Of a stretch of 64,000 nt of DNA, positions 33,031 to 42,156 are shown in pieces. Source of the stretch: an uncultured Duncaniella sp. (GTDB lineage: Bacteria; Bacteroidota; Bacteroidia; Bacteroidales; Muribaculaceae); the NCBI GenBank assembly GCA_910578515.1, contig CAJTQR010000001.1, positions 558,001 to 622,000 on the forward strand, written 5' to 3'. Below the pieces are notes generated by a model that ran no database searches, had not been told where the DNA came from, and saw only the letters and a list, made by a program, of their open reading frames with translations. Position 1 is the stretch's first letter. Every line of letters begins with the position of its first letter. The position numbers and the translations under genes are program-made.

Positions 33031-34818
33031 ATGTCGATTGATAGCATTATCGCAAACGCAGTCTCCCGTGCGGTCAAAGAACTTTACGGAGTAGAAACTC
33101 CAGCCGACAGCATCGTGCCTCAGGCAACTCGCAAGGAATTTGAAGGCAACCTCACAGTTGTAGTCTTCCCGTGGGTTAAAGTTGCCCGCAAATCCCCCGA
33201 GATGGTCGGTCAGGAGATAGGCGCTTGGCTTGAGGCTAATGAGCCCGCCGTGGAAAAATTCAATGTGGTGAAAGGATTCCTTAACATCACCATTGCCCCA
33301 CGCTTTTGGAATTCTGTCCTCAGCCACATTTCCAACACCGATGATTACGGTATCAAAACTGCTGATGAAAATTCTCCATTGGTAATGGTGGAATACTCAT
33401 CACCTAACACCAATAAGCCACTTCACTTAGGACATATCCGCAACAACCTCCTCGGTTTCAGCCTCGCTGAAATCCTCAAGGCTTGTGGCAACAAGGTCAT
33501 CAAGACCAACATTGTCAATGACCGTGGTATCCACATCTGCAAATCCATGCTCGCATGGCAGAAGTGGGGAGAAAACGCCACCCCTGAGTCAACCTCTAAG
33601 AAGGGTGACCACCTTATAGGGGATTTCTACGTGCTCTTCGATAAGCATTACAAGGCTGAAGTTGCCTCCCTCATGGTAAAGGGAATGAGCAAGGAAGAGG
33701 CCGAAGCTGCCTCACCCCTCATGAAAGAAGCGCGTGAGATGCTTGTGAAATGGGAACAGAAGGACCCCGAAATCCGTGCTCTTTGGGAACGGATGAACTC
33801 ATGGGTTTACGCCGGTTTTGACGAGACATACAAGCGTATGGGCGTCGACTTCGACAAAATATATTACGAGAGCCAGACCTACCTTGAAGGAAAGGAGAAG
33901 GTGCTCGAAGGGCTCGAAGCCGGCAAGATGTACCGTAAGGAAGATGGCTCCGTATGGGCTGACCTTACCGGTGAAGGTCTTGACCACAAACTGCTCCTTC
34001 GCAGCGACGGTACATCTGTCTACATGACACAGGATATCGGTACCGCGAAACTCCGCTATGAGGACTTCCCCATCGACAAGATGATTTACGTGGTAGGCAA
34101 CGAGCAGAACTACCATTTCCAGGTGCTCTCGATACTGCTTGACCGTCTCGGCTTCAAGTGGGGTAAAGACCTCGTGCATTTCTCCTACGGTATGGTCGAA
34201 CTTCCGGAAGGCAAGATGAAATCACGCGAAGGGACTGTGGTTGATGCCGATGACCTTATGGACGATATGGTCAACACTGCTCGCACCGTCTCAGCCGAAC
34301 TCGGCAAACTCGACGGACTGTCGAAAAGCGAAATCGCTGAAATTTCCGAAATGGTCGGTCTCGGTGCATTGAAGTATTTCCTTCTGAAAGTTGACCCAAG
34401 AAAGAATATCACTTTCAATCCTAAGGAAACCATCGATTTCAACGGCAACACCGGTCCATTTATCCAGTACACCTATGCCCGTATCTGCTCAGTGCTCCGT
34501 AAGGCTGCCGAAGAGAAGATGGATATAACAGACTATGCCGATGTTACTCCCGGTGAACGCGAGATTTCACTCATCCAGGCGCTCGCCGACTTCCCCGCAG
34601 TAGTTCAGGCTGCCGGACAGAGCTACAGCCCTGCATTGATAGCAAATTATGTCTACGACCTCGTGAAACTGTACAACCAGTTCTATCACGATTGCTCAAT
34701 CCTGAAGGAGACAGACGCGGCTGTACGCTCACTCCGTCTCGAGCTCAGCCGCCAGACTGCACGTGTAGTCAAGACCGGCATGAGACTTCTCGGTATCAGC
34801 GTACCTGAAAGAATGTAA
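33031..34818 (+). CDS. argS: Arginyl-tRNA synthetase
   Basis: The 595-aa class Ia synthetase has the ArgRS N-terminal additional domain (1-100), the HIGH-equivalent HLGHIRNN after SSPNTNKPL, the KMSKS-equivalent GKMKSREG and a C-terminal anticodon-binding domain ending RLLGISVPERM. Length and order are normal. Confidence 0.97.
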   Translation: MSIDSIIANAVSRAVKELYGVETPADSIVPQATRKEFEGNLTVVVFPWVKVARKSPEMVGQEIGAWLEANEPAVEKFNVVKGFLNITIAPRFWNSVLSHISNTDDYGIKTADENSPLVMVEYSSPNTNKPLHLGHIRNNLLGFSLAEILKACGNKVIKTNIVNDRGIHICKSMLAWQKWGENATPESTSKKGDHLIGDFYVLFDKHYKAEVASLMVKGMSKEEAEAASPLMKEAREMLVKWEQKDPEIRALWERMNSWVYAGFDETYKRMGVDFDKIYYESQTYLEGKEKVLEGLEAGKMYRKEDGSVWADLTGEGLDHKLLLRSDGTSVYMTQDIGTAKLRYEDFPIDKMIYVVGNEQNYHFQVLSILLDRLGFKWGKDLVHFSYGMVELPEGKMKSREGTVVDADDLMDDMVNTARTVSAELGKLDGLSKSEIAEISEMVGLGALKYFLLKVDPRKNITFNPKETIDFNGNTGPFIQYTYARICSVLRKAAEEKMDITDYADVTPGEREISLIQALADFPAVVQAAGQSYSPALIANYVYDLVKLYNQFYHDCSILKETDAAVRSLRLELSRQTARVVKTGMRLLGISVPERM

Positions 34819-34846
34819 TAAAAAAATACAAACTTAATACTTGATT

Positions 34847-35578
34847 ATGAATTTCAACAATCAACTCTCAAACACACCACCCCCTTACAACGGGTATCAC
34901 GCCTCTCAGAATGAAGCCATTCTGACTACATCATCCGTAATGAAGCGTGTTTATCTCAAGATGTTCCTCGGACTTCTTGTCACTGCTTTCCTCTCCATGT
35001 TCTGTGCCTCAAGCGCATCCTACATGCACTTTATGGTTTACAATTCATGGTTCTACTGGGGACTGTTCATAGCTGAAATCGTACTCGTGATTGTGCTTTC
35101 AAGCCGTATCACAAAAATGTCGTCAGCCACAGCCACATTGCTTTTCTATGCATTTGCTGCGGTCAACGGTCTGGCTCTCGCTCCTATTTTCCTTGTCTAT
35201 ACTGCCACATCAATCGCAAAGACATTCTTCATTTGCGCTGGCACATTCGGAGCCATGAGCATCTACGGATATTTCACCACCCAGGACCTTACCAAATGGG
35301 GCAACTTCCTTTTCTACGCCCTTATTGGACTCATAATAGCAAGTGTGGTTAATATCTTCACCAAGAGTTCGCAACTCGATTGGATTATCTCAATAGCCGG
35401 TGTACTCATTTTTGTCGGTCTTACCGCATGGGATACTCAGAAAATCAAGCAGATGGCTCAGTACACCCCTGCTCAGTACGCAGGTCATCTCGCCACTATC
35501 GGCGCCCTCAGCCTCTACCTTGACTTCATCAACCTCTTCCTCTATCTGCTCCGCTTCTTTGGAAATCAGAGAGACTGA
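34847..35578 (+). CDS. Bax inhibitor-1/YccA family membrane protein
   Basis: The 243-aa protein has seven hydrophobic segments and the UPF0005/BI-1 signature (about 190-225: GLTAWDTQKIKQMAQY). It resides in the inner membrane; bacterial members act as pH-sensitive calcium leak channels or FtsH regulators. A TTG two codons upstream is not needed. It follows argS after 28 nt. Confidence 0.9.
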   Translation: MNFNNQLSNTPPPYNGYHASQNEAILTTSSVMKRVYLKMFLGLLVTAFLSMFCASSASYMHFMVYNSWFYWGLFIAEIVLVIVLSSRITKMSSATATLLFYAFAAVNGLALAPIFLVYTATSIAKTFFICAGTFGAMSIYGYFTTQDLTKWGNFLFYALIGLIIASVVNIFTKSSQLDWIISIAGVLIFVGLTAWDTQKIKQMAQYTPAQYAGHLATIGALSLYLDFINLFLYLLRFFGNQRD

Positions 35579-35634
35579 TAAAGACAGTGAATTAAGAATT
35601 AATTTACCATTTTTAAATTTCATATAACTCAGAA

Positions 35635-36831
35635 ATGGCAAAAGTTATAATCATCGGAGCCGGCGGCGTAGGTACCGTTGTAGCTCACAAGTGTGCGCAG
35701 CACCCGGAGGTTTTCTCTGAAATCGTCATCGCTTCACGCACACGCAGCAAATGCGACGCGATTGTGGAGGCGATTGGAAAACCCAACATTTCCTCCGACA
35801 CAGTTGATGCCGACAGTGTTCCTCAGCTTGTGGAATTGTTCAACCGCCACAAACCGGCACTTGTAATCAACGTAGCGCTCCCCTATCAGGACCTTACCAT
35901 CATGGATGCGTGTCTAATCTGTGGAGTAAACTACCTTGACACCGCCAACTATGAGCCAAAGGATGTGGCTCACTTCGAATACTCCTGGCAGTGGGCTTAC
36001 AAGAAACGTTTTGAGGATGCCGGTCTGACTGCTATTCTCGGTTGCGGTTTTGACCCGGGCGTGTCAGGCGTATTCACTGCTTATGCAGCCAAGCATTACT
36101 TCTCGGAGATGGAATATCTTGACATAGTTGACTGCAACGGTGGTGACCATGGTAAGGCTTTTGCCACCAACTTCAACCCCGAAATCAACATCCGCGAAAT
36201 CACTCAGAACGGTCGCTTCTATCAGGATGGCAAGTGGGTGACCACCGGTCCGCTTGAAATTCACAAGACCCTCACTTACCCCAACATCGGCGAACGCGAA
36301 AGCTATCTTCTCTACCACGAAGAACTCGAATCGCTCGTAAAGAACTATCCCTCCATAAAGCGCGCTCGTTTCTGGATGACATTCGGTCAGGAATACCTCA
36401 CACACCTACGTGTGATTCAGAACATCGGTATGGCCCGTATTGACGAAGTCGACTACAATGGTCAAAAAATCGTGCCGCTGCAGTTCCTCAAGGCAGTTCT
36501 CCCCAATCCTCAGGACCTTGGTGAAAACTATCATGGCGAGACTTCAATCGGCTGCCGTATTTCCGGTCTTGATAAGGAAGGTAAACCTCTCACCTATTAT
36601 ATCTGGAACAACTGCTCTCACGAAGAAGCATACCGCGAGACCGGCATGCAGGCTGTAAGCTACACCACCGGTGTACCGGCTATGGTAGGCGCCATGATGT
36701 TCCTTACCGGAAAGTGGGTTAAGCCAGGCGTAAACAACGTGGAAGAATTTGACCCGGACCCATTCCTCACAGAACTTGCCAAGGATGGTCTGCCCTGGAA
36801 TGAAAAATTCAACCTCGACCTTGAAGTATAA
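35635..36831 (+). CDS. Carboxynorspermidine synthase (saccharopine dehydrogenase family)
   Basis: The 398-aa NADPH-binding protein begins KVIIIGAGGVGTVVAHKCA, then has the family motifs NVALPYQDLTIMDACL and GCGFDPGVSGVF. The length and sequence match carboxynorspermidine/carboxyspermidine synthase, which makes spermidine precursors from diamine and aspartate semialdehyde. The decarboxylase partner (nspC) is not in the window. Confidence 0.85.
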   Translation: MAKVIIIGAGGVGTVVAHKCAQHPEVFSEIVIASRTRSKCDAIVEAIGKPNISSDTVDADSVPQLVELFNRHKPALVINVALPYQDLTIMDACLICGVNYLDTANYEPKDVAHFEYSWQWAYKKRFEDAGLTAILGCGFDPGVSGVFTAYAAKHYFSEMEYLDIVDCNGGDHGKAFATNFNPEINIREITQNGRFYQDGKWVTTGPLEIHKTLTYPNIGERESYLLYHEELESLVKNYPSIKRARFWMTFGQEYLTHLRVIQNIGMARIDEVDYNGQKIVPLQFLKAVLPNPQDLGENYHGETSIGCRISGLDKEGKPLTYYIWNNCSHEEAYRETGMQAVSYTTGVPAMVGAMMFLTGKWVKPGVNNVEEFDPDPFLTELAKDGLPWNEKFNLDLEV

Positions 36832-36881
36832 TCCCCGGCGATGAATCGCCTTAATGGTATTCATCACCACACCTAAATATT

Positions 36882-36926
36882 ACAGGAGATTGGAACATTG
36901 CTTTGTTCCGGTCTCCTGTCTTTTTC
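36882..36926 (+). terminator. Terminator after carboxynorspermidine synthase
   Basis: ACAGGAGA/TCTCCTGT plus inner GGAAC/GTTCC form an interrupted 13-bp stem followed by CTTTTT. The 36832-37116 gap otherwise holds only the promoter of the next gene. Confidence 0.85.
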
Positions 36927-37074
36927 CGTACATCCATAATTTTTCACTGTCACTCTATCCCCAACAATGGCATTCTAAGCTATCAGAGCCATAAGTCCAT
37001 CCCATCCCGCCTATGATTTTTGAAAAGATATCTACAAAATTATTGTAAAGTTTTTTGGTTTAAAAAAAAGTTAT

Positions 37075-37082
37075 TACTTTCG
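37075..37082 (+). promoter_or_regulatory. Candidate promoter -7 box of the pRiA4b-like gene
   Basis: TACTTTCG differs at one base from TAnnTTTG and lies 35 nt before the ATG, with a T-rich TTTTTTGG about 17 nt upstream. Confidence 0.4.
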
Positions 37083-37116
37083 CAGTATAGAATTACCAGA
37101 TAAACCATACATAACT

Positions 37117-37668
37117 ATGATATTCAATTTTCGCATAGTCTCCGACGAGGTTGACAACTTCAAAAGAGAAATACAAATCGATTCTGACGCCACATTCCTT
37201 GATTTGCGCAATGCAATCTGTGATTCCGTGGGTTATGACAAGGGACAATTCAGTTCTTTTTTCCTCTGCGATGAAGGATGGGAACGCCAACAGGAAATAA
37301 GTCTTGAGGATATGGGCTCGGATTCATCGGAGGATGTCTACATCATGGAGGACACACCTCTGAGTGATTTCATCGAAGATGACGGACAGCGCCTCGTGTG
37401 GGTGTTTGACTATATGACTGACCGCTCATTTTTCATCGAGATGAAAAAGTCAATTCCCGGCAAGAATCTCAAGGACCCTCTGTGCACCATAGCTATGGGT
37501 GACGCACCCGCTCAGTATGTCGACCTTGACGACTTCGATGCTAAGATTGATGCCAAGGCAGCTCAGGTTGCCACCACCGACCTTGATGATGATTTCTACG
37601 GCTCCACTGAGTTTAACGAAGATGAATTCGATGCCGCCGGATTTGATGAAATGACATTTGACGAATAA
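37117..37668 (+). CDS. pRiA4b ORF-3-like protein
   Basis: The 183-aa protein starts MIFNFRIVSDEVDNFKREIQ and has TFLDLRNAICDSVGYD, then FFLCDEGWERQQEI, the plan of the pRiA4b ORF-3-like/IS1096 passenger family. The C-terminal 60 residues are very acidic (DLDDDFYGSTEFNEDEFD). Function is unknown; it is monocistronic with its own terminator and is not next to a transposase. Confidence 0.75.
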   Translation: MIFNFRIVSDEVDNFKREIQIDSDATFLDLRNAICDSVGYDKGQFSSFFLCDEGWERQQEISLEDMGSDSSEDVYIMEDTPLSDFIEDDGQRLVWVFDYMTDRSFFIEMKKSIPGKNLKDPLCTIAMGDAPAQYVDLDDFDAKIDAKAAQVATTDLDDDFYGSTEFNEDEFDAAGFDEMTFDE

Positions 37669-37706
37669 GCGCAACGTCTCACACAAATCGCGAATAGAAT
37701 AAAAAG

Positions 37707-37745
37707 AGTGGACTGTGGAATCATACTTCCTCAGTCCACTTTTTT
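37707..37745 (+). terminator. Terminator of the pRiA4b-like gene
   Basis: AGTGGACTG/CAGTCCACT (9 bp) with a 16-nt loop is flanked by AAAAA and TTTTTT. Confidence 0.88.
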
Positions 37746-37801
37746 AAGCGTTTTTGCAAAACAAACAGCCTCACCAATGTTAAGCCAAATGCTAAATTAT
37801 C

Positions 37802-38257
37802 ATGGAACATCTTAATATAACCAAAGGGACGGAAAAAGATTTCAACAGATTGTCAGCAATCTGGGAAAGTGCCGTAAAAGCCACTCATCACTTCCTTGAC
37901 GAGAAGGATTTTCTATATTACAAATCCAATATTACGAATTATTTCGGGCAGGTGGATATTTATGTATGCAAGGATGCCTACGGGACTATAATCGGATTCA
38001 TGGGCATATCGGACACTATGCTTGAAATGCTATTTATCGATGCCTCATTCAGAGGAGAAGGAGCCGGAGGCAAACTCTTGCGTTATGCCATTGATAAACT
38101 AAATGTACGCAGACTTGATGTAAACGAGCAAAATCTCCAGGCTATCGGTTTTTACACACATCTTGGATTCAGGATAGCCGGACGCTCCCCACTCGACAAT
38201 GAAGGGAGACCTTATCCGTTGCTTCATATGCAATATAGCCCTGAGCAAGATGTCTGA
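37802..38257 (+). CDS. GNAT family N-acetyltransferase (YjaB-like)
   Basis: The 151-aa protein has the GNAT acetyl-CoA site (MLFIDASFRGEGAGGKLLRYAI) and the C-terminal NLQAIGFYTHLGF block. The N-terminus (LSAIWESAVKATHHFL) resembles YjaB/PhnO-type members. The substrate is unknown. It converges with the next gene. Confidence 0.85.
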   Translation: MEHLNITKGTEKDFNRLSAIWESAVKATHHFLDEKDFLYYKSNITNYFGQVDIYVCKDAYGTIIGFMGISDTMLEMLFIDASFRGEGAGGKLLRYAIDKLNVRRLDVNEQNLQAIGFYTHLGFRIAGRSPLDNEGRPYPLLHMQYSPEQDV

Positions 38258-38295
38258 AAAGCACTCTGCTGATAGAAATATCTCTTTTAAAGAAA

Positions 38296-39258
38296 TTACC
38301 TCTTCATCACCTCATGGCGATAGACTAATGTAGGCTTCAAAACCATCTCACACCCCACACTCTCCTTGAAATCACACAACCCCAACGATGGCACACCGTT
38401 TTCCGACGATGGTCCAACATCAACCGTAAGTCCTTTCTGCCGATAATACCGCGCCACTTGGTAAGCAAGCATATTCATCGGTCTTAAATGTGAGTATCCG
38501 GGACAATCCCCCCAATATATCAGCTGCACTACCCCTGTCGCCACATGATATACCAAAGCCGCTGCCACATCCACCCCTTCCGTGGTCAGTAGCATGCAGT
38601 CAATATCAATAATCTCTGAAGTTCTGATTACCTCCTCAAGCGACATTCTCAAATCATAGCCACGATGCCTGCGGTTGTCGTGAATCACTTTGTAACAGCG
38701 TTCAATCCTCTCCCTATCAGCCGAAGGGTGAACTTCGAGACCAAAATCGTGTCTCATGGCAATCCGCAGCTTATTCCTCGACTTTGGTGGAAGCTTATCC
38801 ATGTCTCCGCATCCCCCATAAGATGGGAAATAGTAATCATAATCGCTACACACAAGCTGAAAGCCACAGGTAAGCAATGCTCCCTGCTGTTTCGTCACAT
38901 TTGAACACCGATTGTAGATGTCAGGGGGAAGAGTCAGCCTAATCCCTCGACCTATACTATAGGCATATTGAACCAAAGCATCAGCAGCATCCAAATAAAA
39001 CTCCAACCGCTGCATTCCCCTCTCTTCAAAGCCACCGAAAGGCGCTGAGAAAGGCGACTTCAAATCCTCGCCATCATCTCCCAATATAATTCCTAAGCGT
39101 GGCTTGCGTTTCTCGTCCATGAACACAAGATAGAGCACCTCAATGCATTTGTGGCTGTTGAGCTGATTGAACTCCACAGAATTATACCTGTGCGAAGGTG
39201 CAGGAAACAACTCCCTGTACTCATTGGGCGTAACCCGTTGAATCTCTATTGCTGCCAT
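38296..39258 (-). CDS. FemAB/BioF2-like acetyltransferase (GNAT-like)
   Basis: The 320-aa protein looks like the GNAT-like fold of the FemAB-related Acetyltransf_6 group: KSRNKLRIAMRHDFGLEVH in the middle and AAALVYHVATGVVQLIYWG followed by NMLAYQVARYYRQKG. Such enzymes act in envelope polysaccharide or peptidoglycan modification. It lies 50 nt after the YciO-like gene in the same direction, probably one operon. Substrate not shown. Confidence 0.7.
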   Translation of the reverse strand: MAAIEIQRVTPNEYRELFPAPSHRYNSVEFNQLNSHKCIEVLYLVFMDEKRKPRLGIILGDDGEDLKSPFSAPFGGFEERGMQRLEFYLDAADALVQYAYSIGRGIRLTLPPDIYNRCSNVTKQQGALLTCGFQLVCSDYDYYFPSYGGCGDMDKLPPKSRNKLRIAMRHDFGLEVHPSADRERIERCYKVIHDNRRHRGYDLRMSLEEVIRTSEIIDIDCMLLTTEGVDVAAALVYHVATGVVQLIYWGDCPGYSHLRPMNMLAYQVARYYRQKGLTVDVGPSSENGVPSLGLCDFKESVGCEMVLKPTLVYRHEVMKR

Positions 39259-39308
39259 GGAATCATGCGTTTGGTTACATACGCTCAGTTTCTGCGGATA
39301 CTGTTGAA

Positions 39309-39911
39309 TTATTGCAGTTCCCCCTTACCTTCACGTATTATTTCAGGACTGTAGCTATCGGTGATATCTACTACTGTAGACACACGCCCCTCACACTCCC
39401 CGCCGTCAATCAGCAACGATGCCACTCCCATGTATTCATCCACCAACATCTGGGGGTCGGTAAGCTCATCCCCTTCACTGTGCGCGGATGTCGACAGTAT
39501 CGGATTTCCAAGACGTTCAGCTATTGCCACAGCGATACTATTGTCCGGGACACGGATTCCCACCGCCTTGCGCCCTTTAAACACTTTGGGCAGACGTGTG
39601 GAAGCCGGAAGAATAAATGTGAATGCTCCGGGAAGATTTCTACGGAGTATACGGAATGCCTCATTATCAATCTTGGCATATTCACTTGCCATGGACAGCC
39701 CGTCACATACCACTGAAAGCGTCTGCTTCTGAGGATTGATACCTTTGACCTTGCATAGCTTCTCTATCGCCGAATTGTTGAGCGCGTCGCAACCCAAGGC
39801 ATACAGACTATCGGTAGGATATATTATCACACCTCCATCTTTCAGACATTCCACCGCCTCGTCAAGAAAGCGGTCATTTATACTGGAGGGATACATGTGT
39901 AGTGTTTTCAT
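39309..39911 (-). CDS. YrdC/Sua5/YciO family protein
   Basis: The 200-aa protein has the YrdC core: PTDSLYALGCDALNN, KVKGINPQKQTLSVVC, PGAFTFILPAS and VGIRVPDN, with NPILSTSAH. The family makes threonylcarbamoyl-AMP for tRNA t6A; this short form with PTDS resembles YciO, whose activity is weaker or different. The start overlaps the upstream stop by 4 nt. Confidence 0.88.
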   Translation of the reverse strand: MKTLHMYPSSINDRFLDEAVECLKDGGVIIYPTDSLYALGCDALNNSAIEKLCKVKGINPQKQTLSVVCDGLSMASEYAKIDNEAFRILRRNLPGAFTFILPASTRLPKVFKGRKAVGIRVPDNSIAVAIAERLGNPILSTSAHSEGDELTDPQMLVDEYMGVASLLIDGGECEGRVSTVVDITDSYSPEIIREGKGELQ

Positions 39912-40573
39912 GGCTGATAAATATTTACATTTATATTAGTTGCGTTAGCGAATCTCTCAAGCAGCGAGGAGGTCAGCCCGACCACATCGTCTATCGGCAT
40001 TTCCTCTCCGTAAATGTTTATGCACATCAGCAGACGCGTGGTCTCTGTGCTAAGTTTGGTGCGCTCATTGTCGCTGGTAGGTGTACCCACTCCACCAATA
40101 TTATCACGATATACCGGCATATTGGCTATATTGAGCACCCCGCGTCCTATACCCTCGAATGGCTCACCATCTCTACCCACTCCGAGTGTAAGCGTGTCAC
40201 CTTCTATCTTATCAAGGTCAAAGCCGCCTATGGAGTAACCAGACTGGAACGATATCAGATTTATCAAGTCCACAAGAGTGTTGATGCGGTAAAGCTCCAT
40301 TCCCTTCACTATCCTGCGGCAAAGTGCCTCGCTCGACGGACGGTAACGGTTAGGTTCTTTCCCAAGTGCCTTATAGGCATCGCGGGTGGCACGGATGCCG
40401 GGACGCTTATTTATATCAGCCATCTCCATCACTCCATGTATATCCTCAGCCCCTCTTGTTATAAGCGACCAAAGCTCATCGCTTGTCTCGGGGTTGGTCA
40501 CATCAGCCTCAATTGCCACCACTCTCAATCCCGGGGCGGCCGAGCGTATCACATCTTCAAATCTAATTTCCAT
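39908..40573 (-). CDS. B3/4 domain protein (PheRS beta B3/B4-like)
   Basis: From ATG 40573 the protein is 221 aa with the B3/4 tRNA-editing-like fold: RPSSEALCRRIVKGMELYRINTLVD is the typical block (quoted in part: YRPSSEALCRRIV), then NLISFQSGYSIGGFD. Stand-alone B3/4 proteins may edit mischarged tRNA. The longer TTG start at 40636 would overlap the promoter and is rejected. It heads a three-gene leftward operon. Confidence 0.8.
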   Translation of the reverse strand: MEIRFEDVIRSAAPGLRVVAIEADVTNPETSDELWSLITRGAEDIHGVMEMADINKRPGIRATRDAYKALGKEPNRYRPSSEALCRRIVKGMELYRINTLVDLINLISFQSGYSIGGFDLDKIEGDTLTLGVGRDGEPFEGIGRGVLNIANMPVYRDNIGGVGTPTSDNERTKLSTETTRLLMCINIYGEEMPIDDVVGLTSSLLERFANATNINVNIYQP

Positions 40574-40648
40574 TATCTGAATTTGTTTTTGGGGACTCAA
40601 CAGGCGTTGGGTCTTTTTCACCAATTCGCCTGACAAAAGTCATTACTG

Positions 40649-40656
40649 CAAATTTA
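40649..40656 (-). promoter_or_regulatory. Promoter -7 box of the B3/4 operon
   Basis: TAAATTTG on the minus strand matches TAnnTTTG and lies 76 nt before the B3/4 ATG. The 40574-40875 gap (302 nt) holds this promoter, the waaA promoter and a leader hairpin; I see no gene in it. Confidence 0.5.
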
Positions 40657-40783
40657 GCATAAAAAAGCGAACTAATGCTCAACAAGCACTCGTCGAATTG
40701 TATTTTCTATTCTATATCTCTTATATTTTAACAATTTATGTAAAGTTTAGATTCGTTCATTTAATTATTTCAAACATTTATCG

Positions 40784-40791
40784 TAATTTTG
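40784..40791 (+). promoter_or_regulatory. Promoter -7 box of the envelope operon (waaA)
   Basis: TAATTTTG matches the consensus; transcription would start near 40798, giving a leader of about 78 nt that begins with the 40800-40842 hairpin. Confidence 0.6.
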
Positions 40792-40799
40792 TGGGCTTA

Positions 40800-40842
40800 A
40801 ACAAGCATGCAAAATTAAGATTATTGGTTTTGCATACTTGTT
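40800..40842 (+). promoter_or_regulatory. Leader hairpin upstream of waaA
   Basis: AACAAGCATGCAAAA pairs with TTTTGCATACTTGTT (14 of 15 pairs) around a 13-nt loop. It sits at the predicted 5' end of the waaA transcript and 33 nt before the ATG. No T-run follows, so stability or translation control is likelier than termination. Confidence 0.5.
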
Positions 40843-40875
40843 CATGTTTATCTTTGACCATTTCCTCGCTTCGAA

Positions 40876-42156
40876 ATGCTATATATATATGATTTTGGTA
40901 TGCGTATCGCTCGCAGGGCTATCTTGTCGTTTTCAAAATTGAAATTGAAATCGAAAGAAAGTCCCGCTAAATTTGTGCGTTTTGCCAACGGTCAGCGTCA
41001 CGTGATGGAGACAGTGGAGAAAGGTGCGGCTAAACTTGACAGGTCACGCCCCACTGTATGGATACATGCTTCCTCCTTAGGTGAATTTGGCATAAGCCGT
41101 CCAATCATCAAGGCGCTTAAAGAGAAATATGATTGCAACATAGTGATGACTTTTTTCTCTCCCACCGGCTACGAGGCTGTATCCAAGAATCATCCCGGAA
41201 TCGATTGTGTTTTCTATCTTCCATTTGACACGTCGAAAAATGCAAGTCGTTTTCTTGACGCCGTGAAACCATCTTGTGCGGTGTTCATGGTGTCGGAGTA
41301 CTGGCACACCTATCTTTATCAGCTTAAAAAGAGAAATATCCCTGCATTACTCGTGTCAGCTGTCATTCGCGACGATTCTCCATTTTTCAAATGGTACGGC
41401 AATCTATACCGCAAGTCCATCAGCTATTTCAAACAGGTGTTTGTACTCGACAACCGTTCAAAATCCAACCTTTCAAAACTCCATATCGACAATGCCACTG
41501 TAAATGGCGACCCGCTTTTTGACAACGTGAGCGTGGTAGCCGCGACACAATGGAAAGATGAACTCATAGAACGGTTTGCCGGCGACAATCCCATTTTCCT
41601 CGCAGGCAGCATTCATGACGACAAGGACCTTGAGATAATAGCGCAATTGGTCAACACCCACAAGGATGTGCGGTTCATAATTGTGCCCCATGAGACCGGA
41701 AAAGAGACATTGCAGCATATCGAGTCGGCCATTGAAGGAAATGTGAGATTCTATACCCAATGTAATCAGACCACTGATTTCAACGACTCACGGGTACTTG
41801 TGATTGACTTTGTGGGCGCTCTCGCCTACATCTACCGCTATGCCTCATGGGCATACGTAGGAGGTGGATTCACAAAGCTCCTCCACAGCATCATAGAGCC
41901 GGCAGTCTACGGTATGCCGGTGGCATTCGGTCCCAATATTCACCGCAAGGCTATAGCCCGTGAAATGATTGACTTGGGTATTGGAAAATCTGTATCCGAT
42001 TTCCATGAACTTGACAAATGGTTCCGTGAACTGAAGGATTCTCCTGAAAAACTGAAATCAATTTCAGAGAAAGCCGCGGAATACGTAGTGAAAAATACCG
42101 GTTCCACCCCACGTGTGGTTGCCAAAATTGGGGAAGTGATATGCTCGAAAAACTGA
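40876..42156 (+). CDS. waaA: 3-deoxy-D-manno-octulosonic acid transferase
   Basis: The 426-aa GT30 enzyme has an N-terminal membrane/amphipathic start, VWIHASSLGEFGISRPIIKAL, MVSEYWHTYLYQ, and a C-terminal nucleotide-sugar domain (FVGALAYIYRYASWAYVGGGF, HSIIEPAVYGMPVAFGPN). It adds KDO to lipid A precursor at the inner membrane. The stop overlaps the next gene by 16 nt. Confidence 0.94.
   Translation: MLYIYDFGMRIARRAILSFSKLKLKSKESPAKFVRFANGQRHVMETVEKGAAKLDRSRPTVWIHASSLGEFGISRPIIKALKEKYDCNIVMTFFSPTGYEAVSKNHPGIDCVFYLPFDTSKNASRFLDAVKPSCAVFMVSEYWHTYLYQLKKRNIPALLVSAVIRDDSPFFKWYGNLYRKSISYFKQVFVLDNRSKSNLSKLHIDNATVNGDPLFDNVSVVAATQWKDELIERFAGDNPIFLAGSIHDDKDLEIIAQLVNTHKDVRFIIVPHETGKETLQHIESAIEGNVRFYTQCNQTTDFNDSRVLVIDFVGALAYIYRYASWAYVGGGFTKLLHSIIEPAVYGMPVAFGPNIHRKAIAREMIDLGIGKSVSDFHELDKWFRELKDSPEKLKSISEKAAEYVVKNTGSTPRVVAKIGEVICSKN

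Noticed and set aside
37117..37668. Insertion-sequence passenger gene
   Set aside because: The pRiA4b/IS1096-like name comes from a mobile context, but no transposase or terminal inverted repeats surround this gene, and it has its own promoter and terminator.
39902..40633. 243-codon plus-strand open frame opposite the B3/4 gene
   Set aside because: The minus frame has the B3/4 motifs, overlaps its neighbour by ATGA and has a consensus promoter; the plus frame is a shadow.
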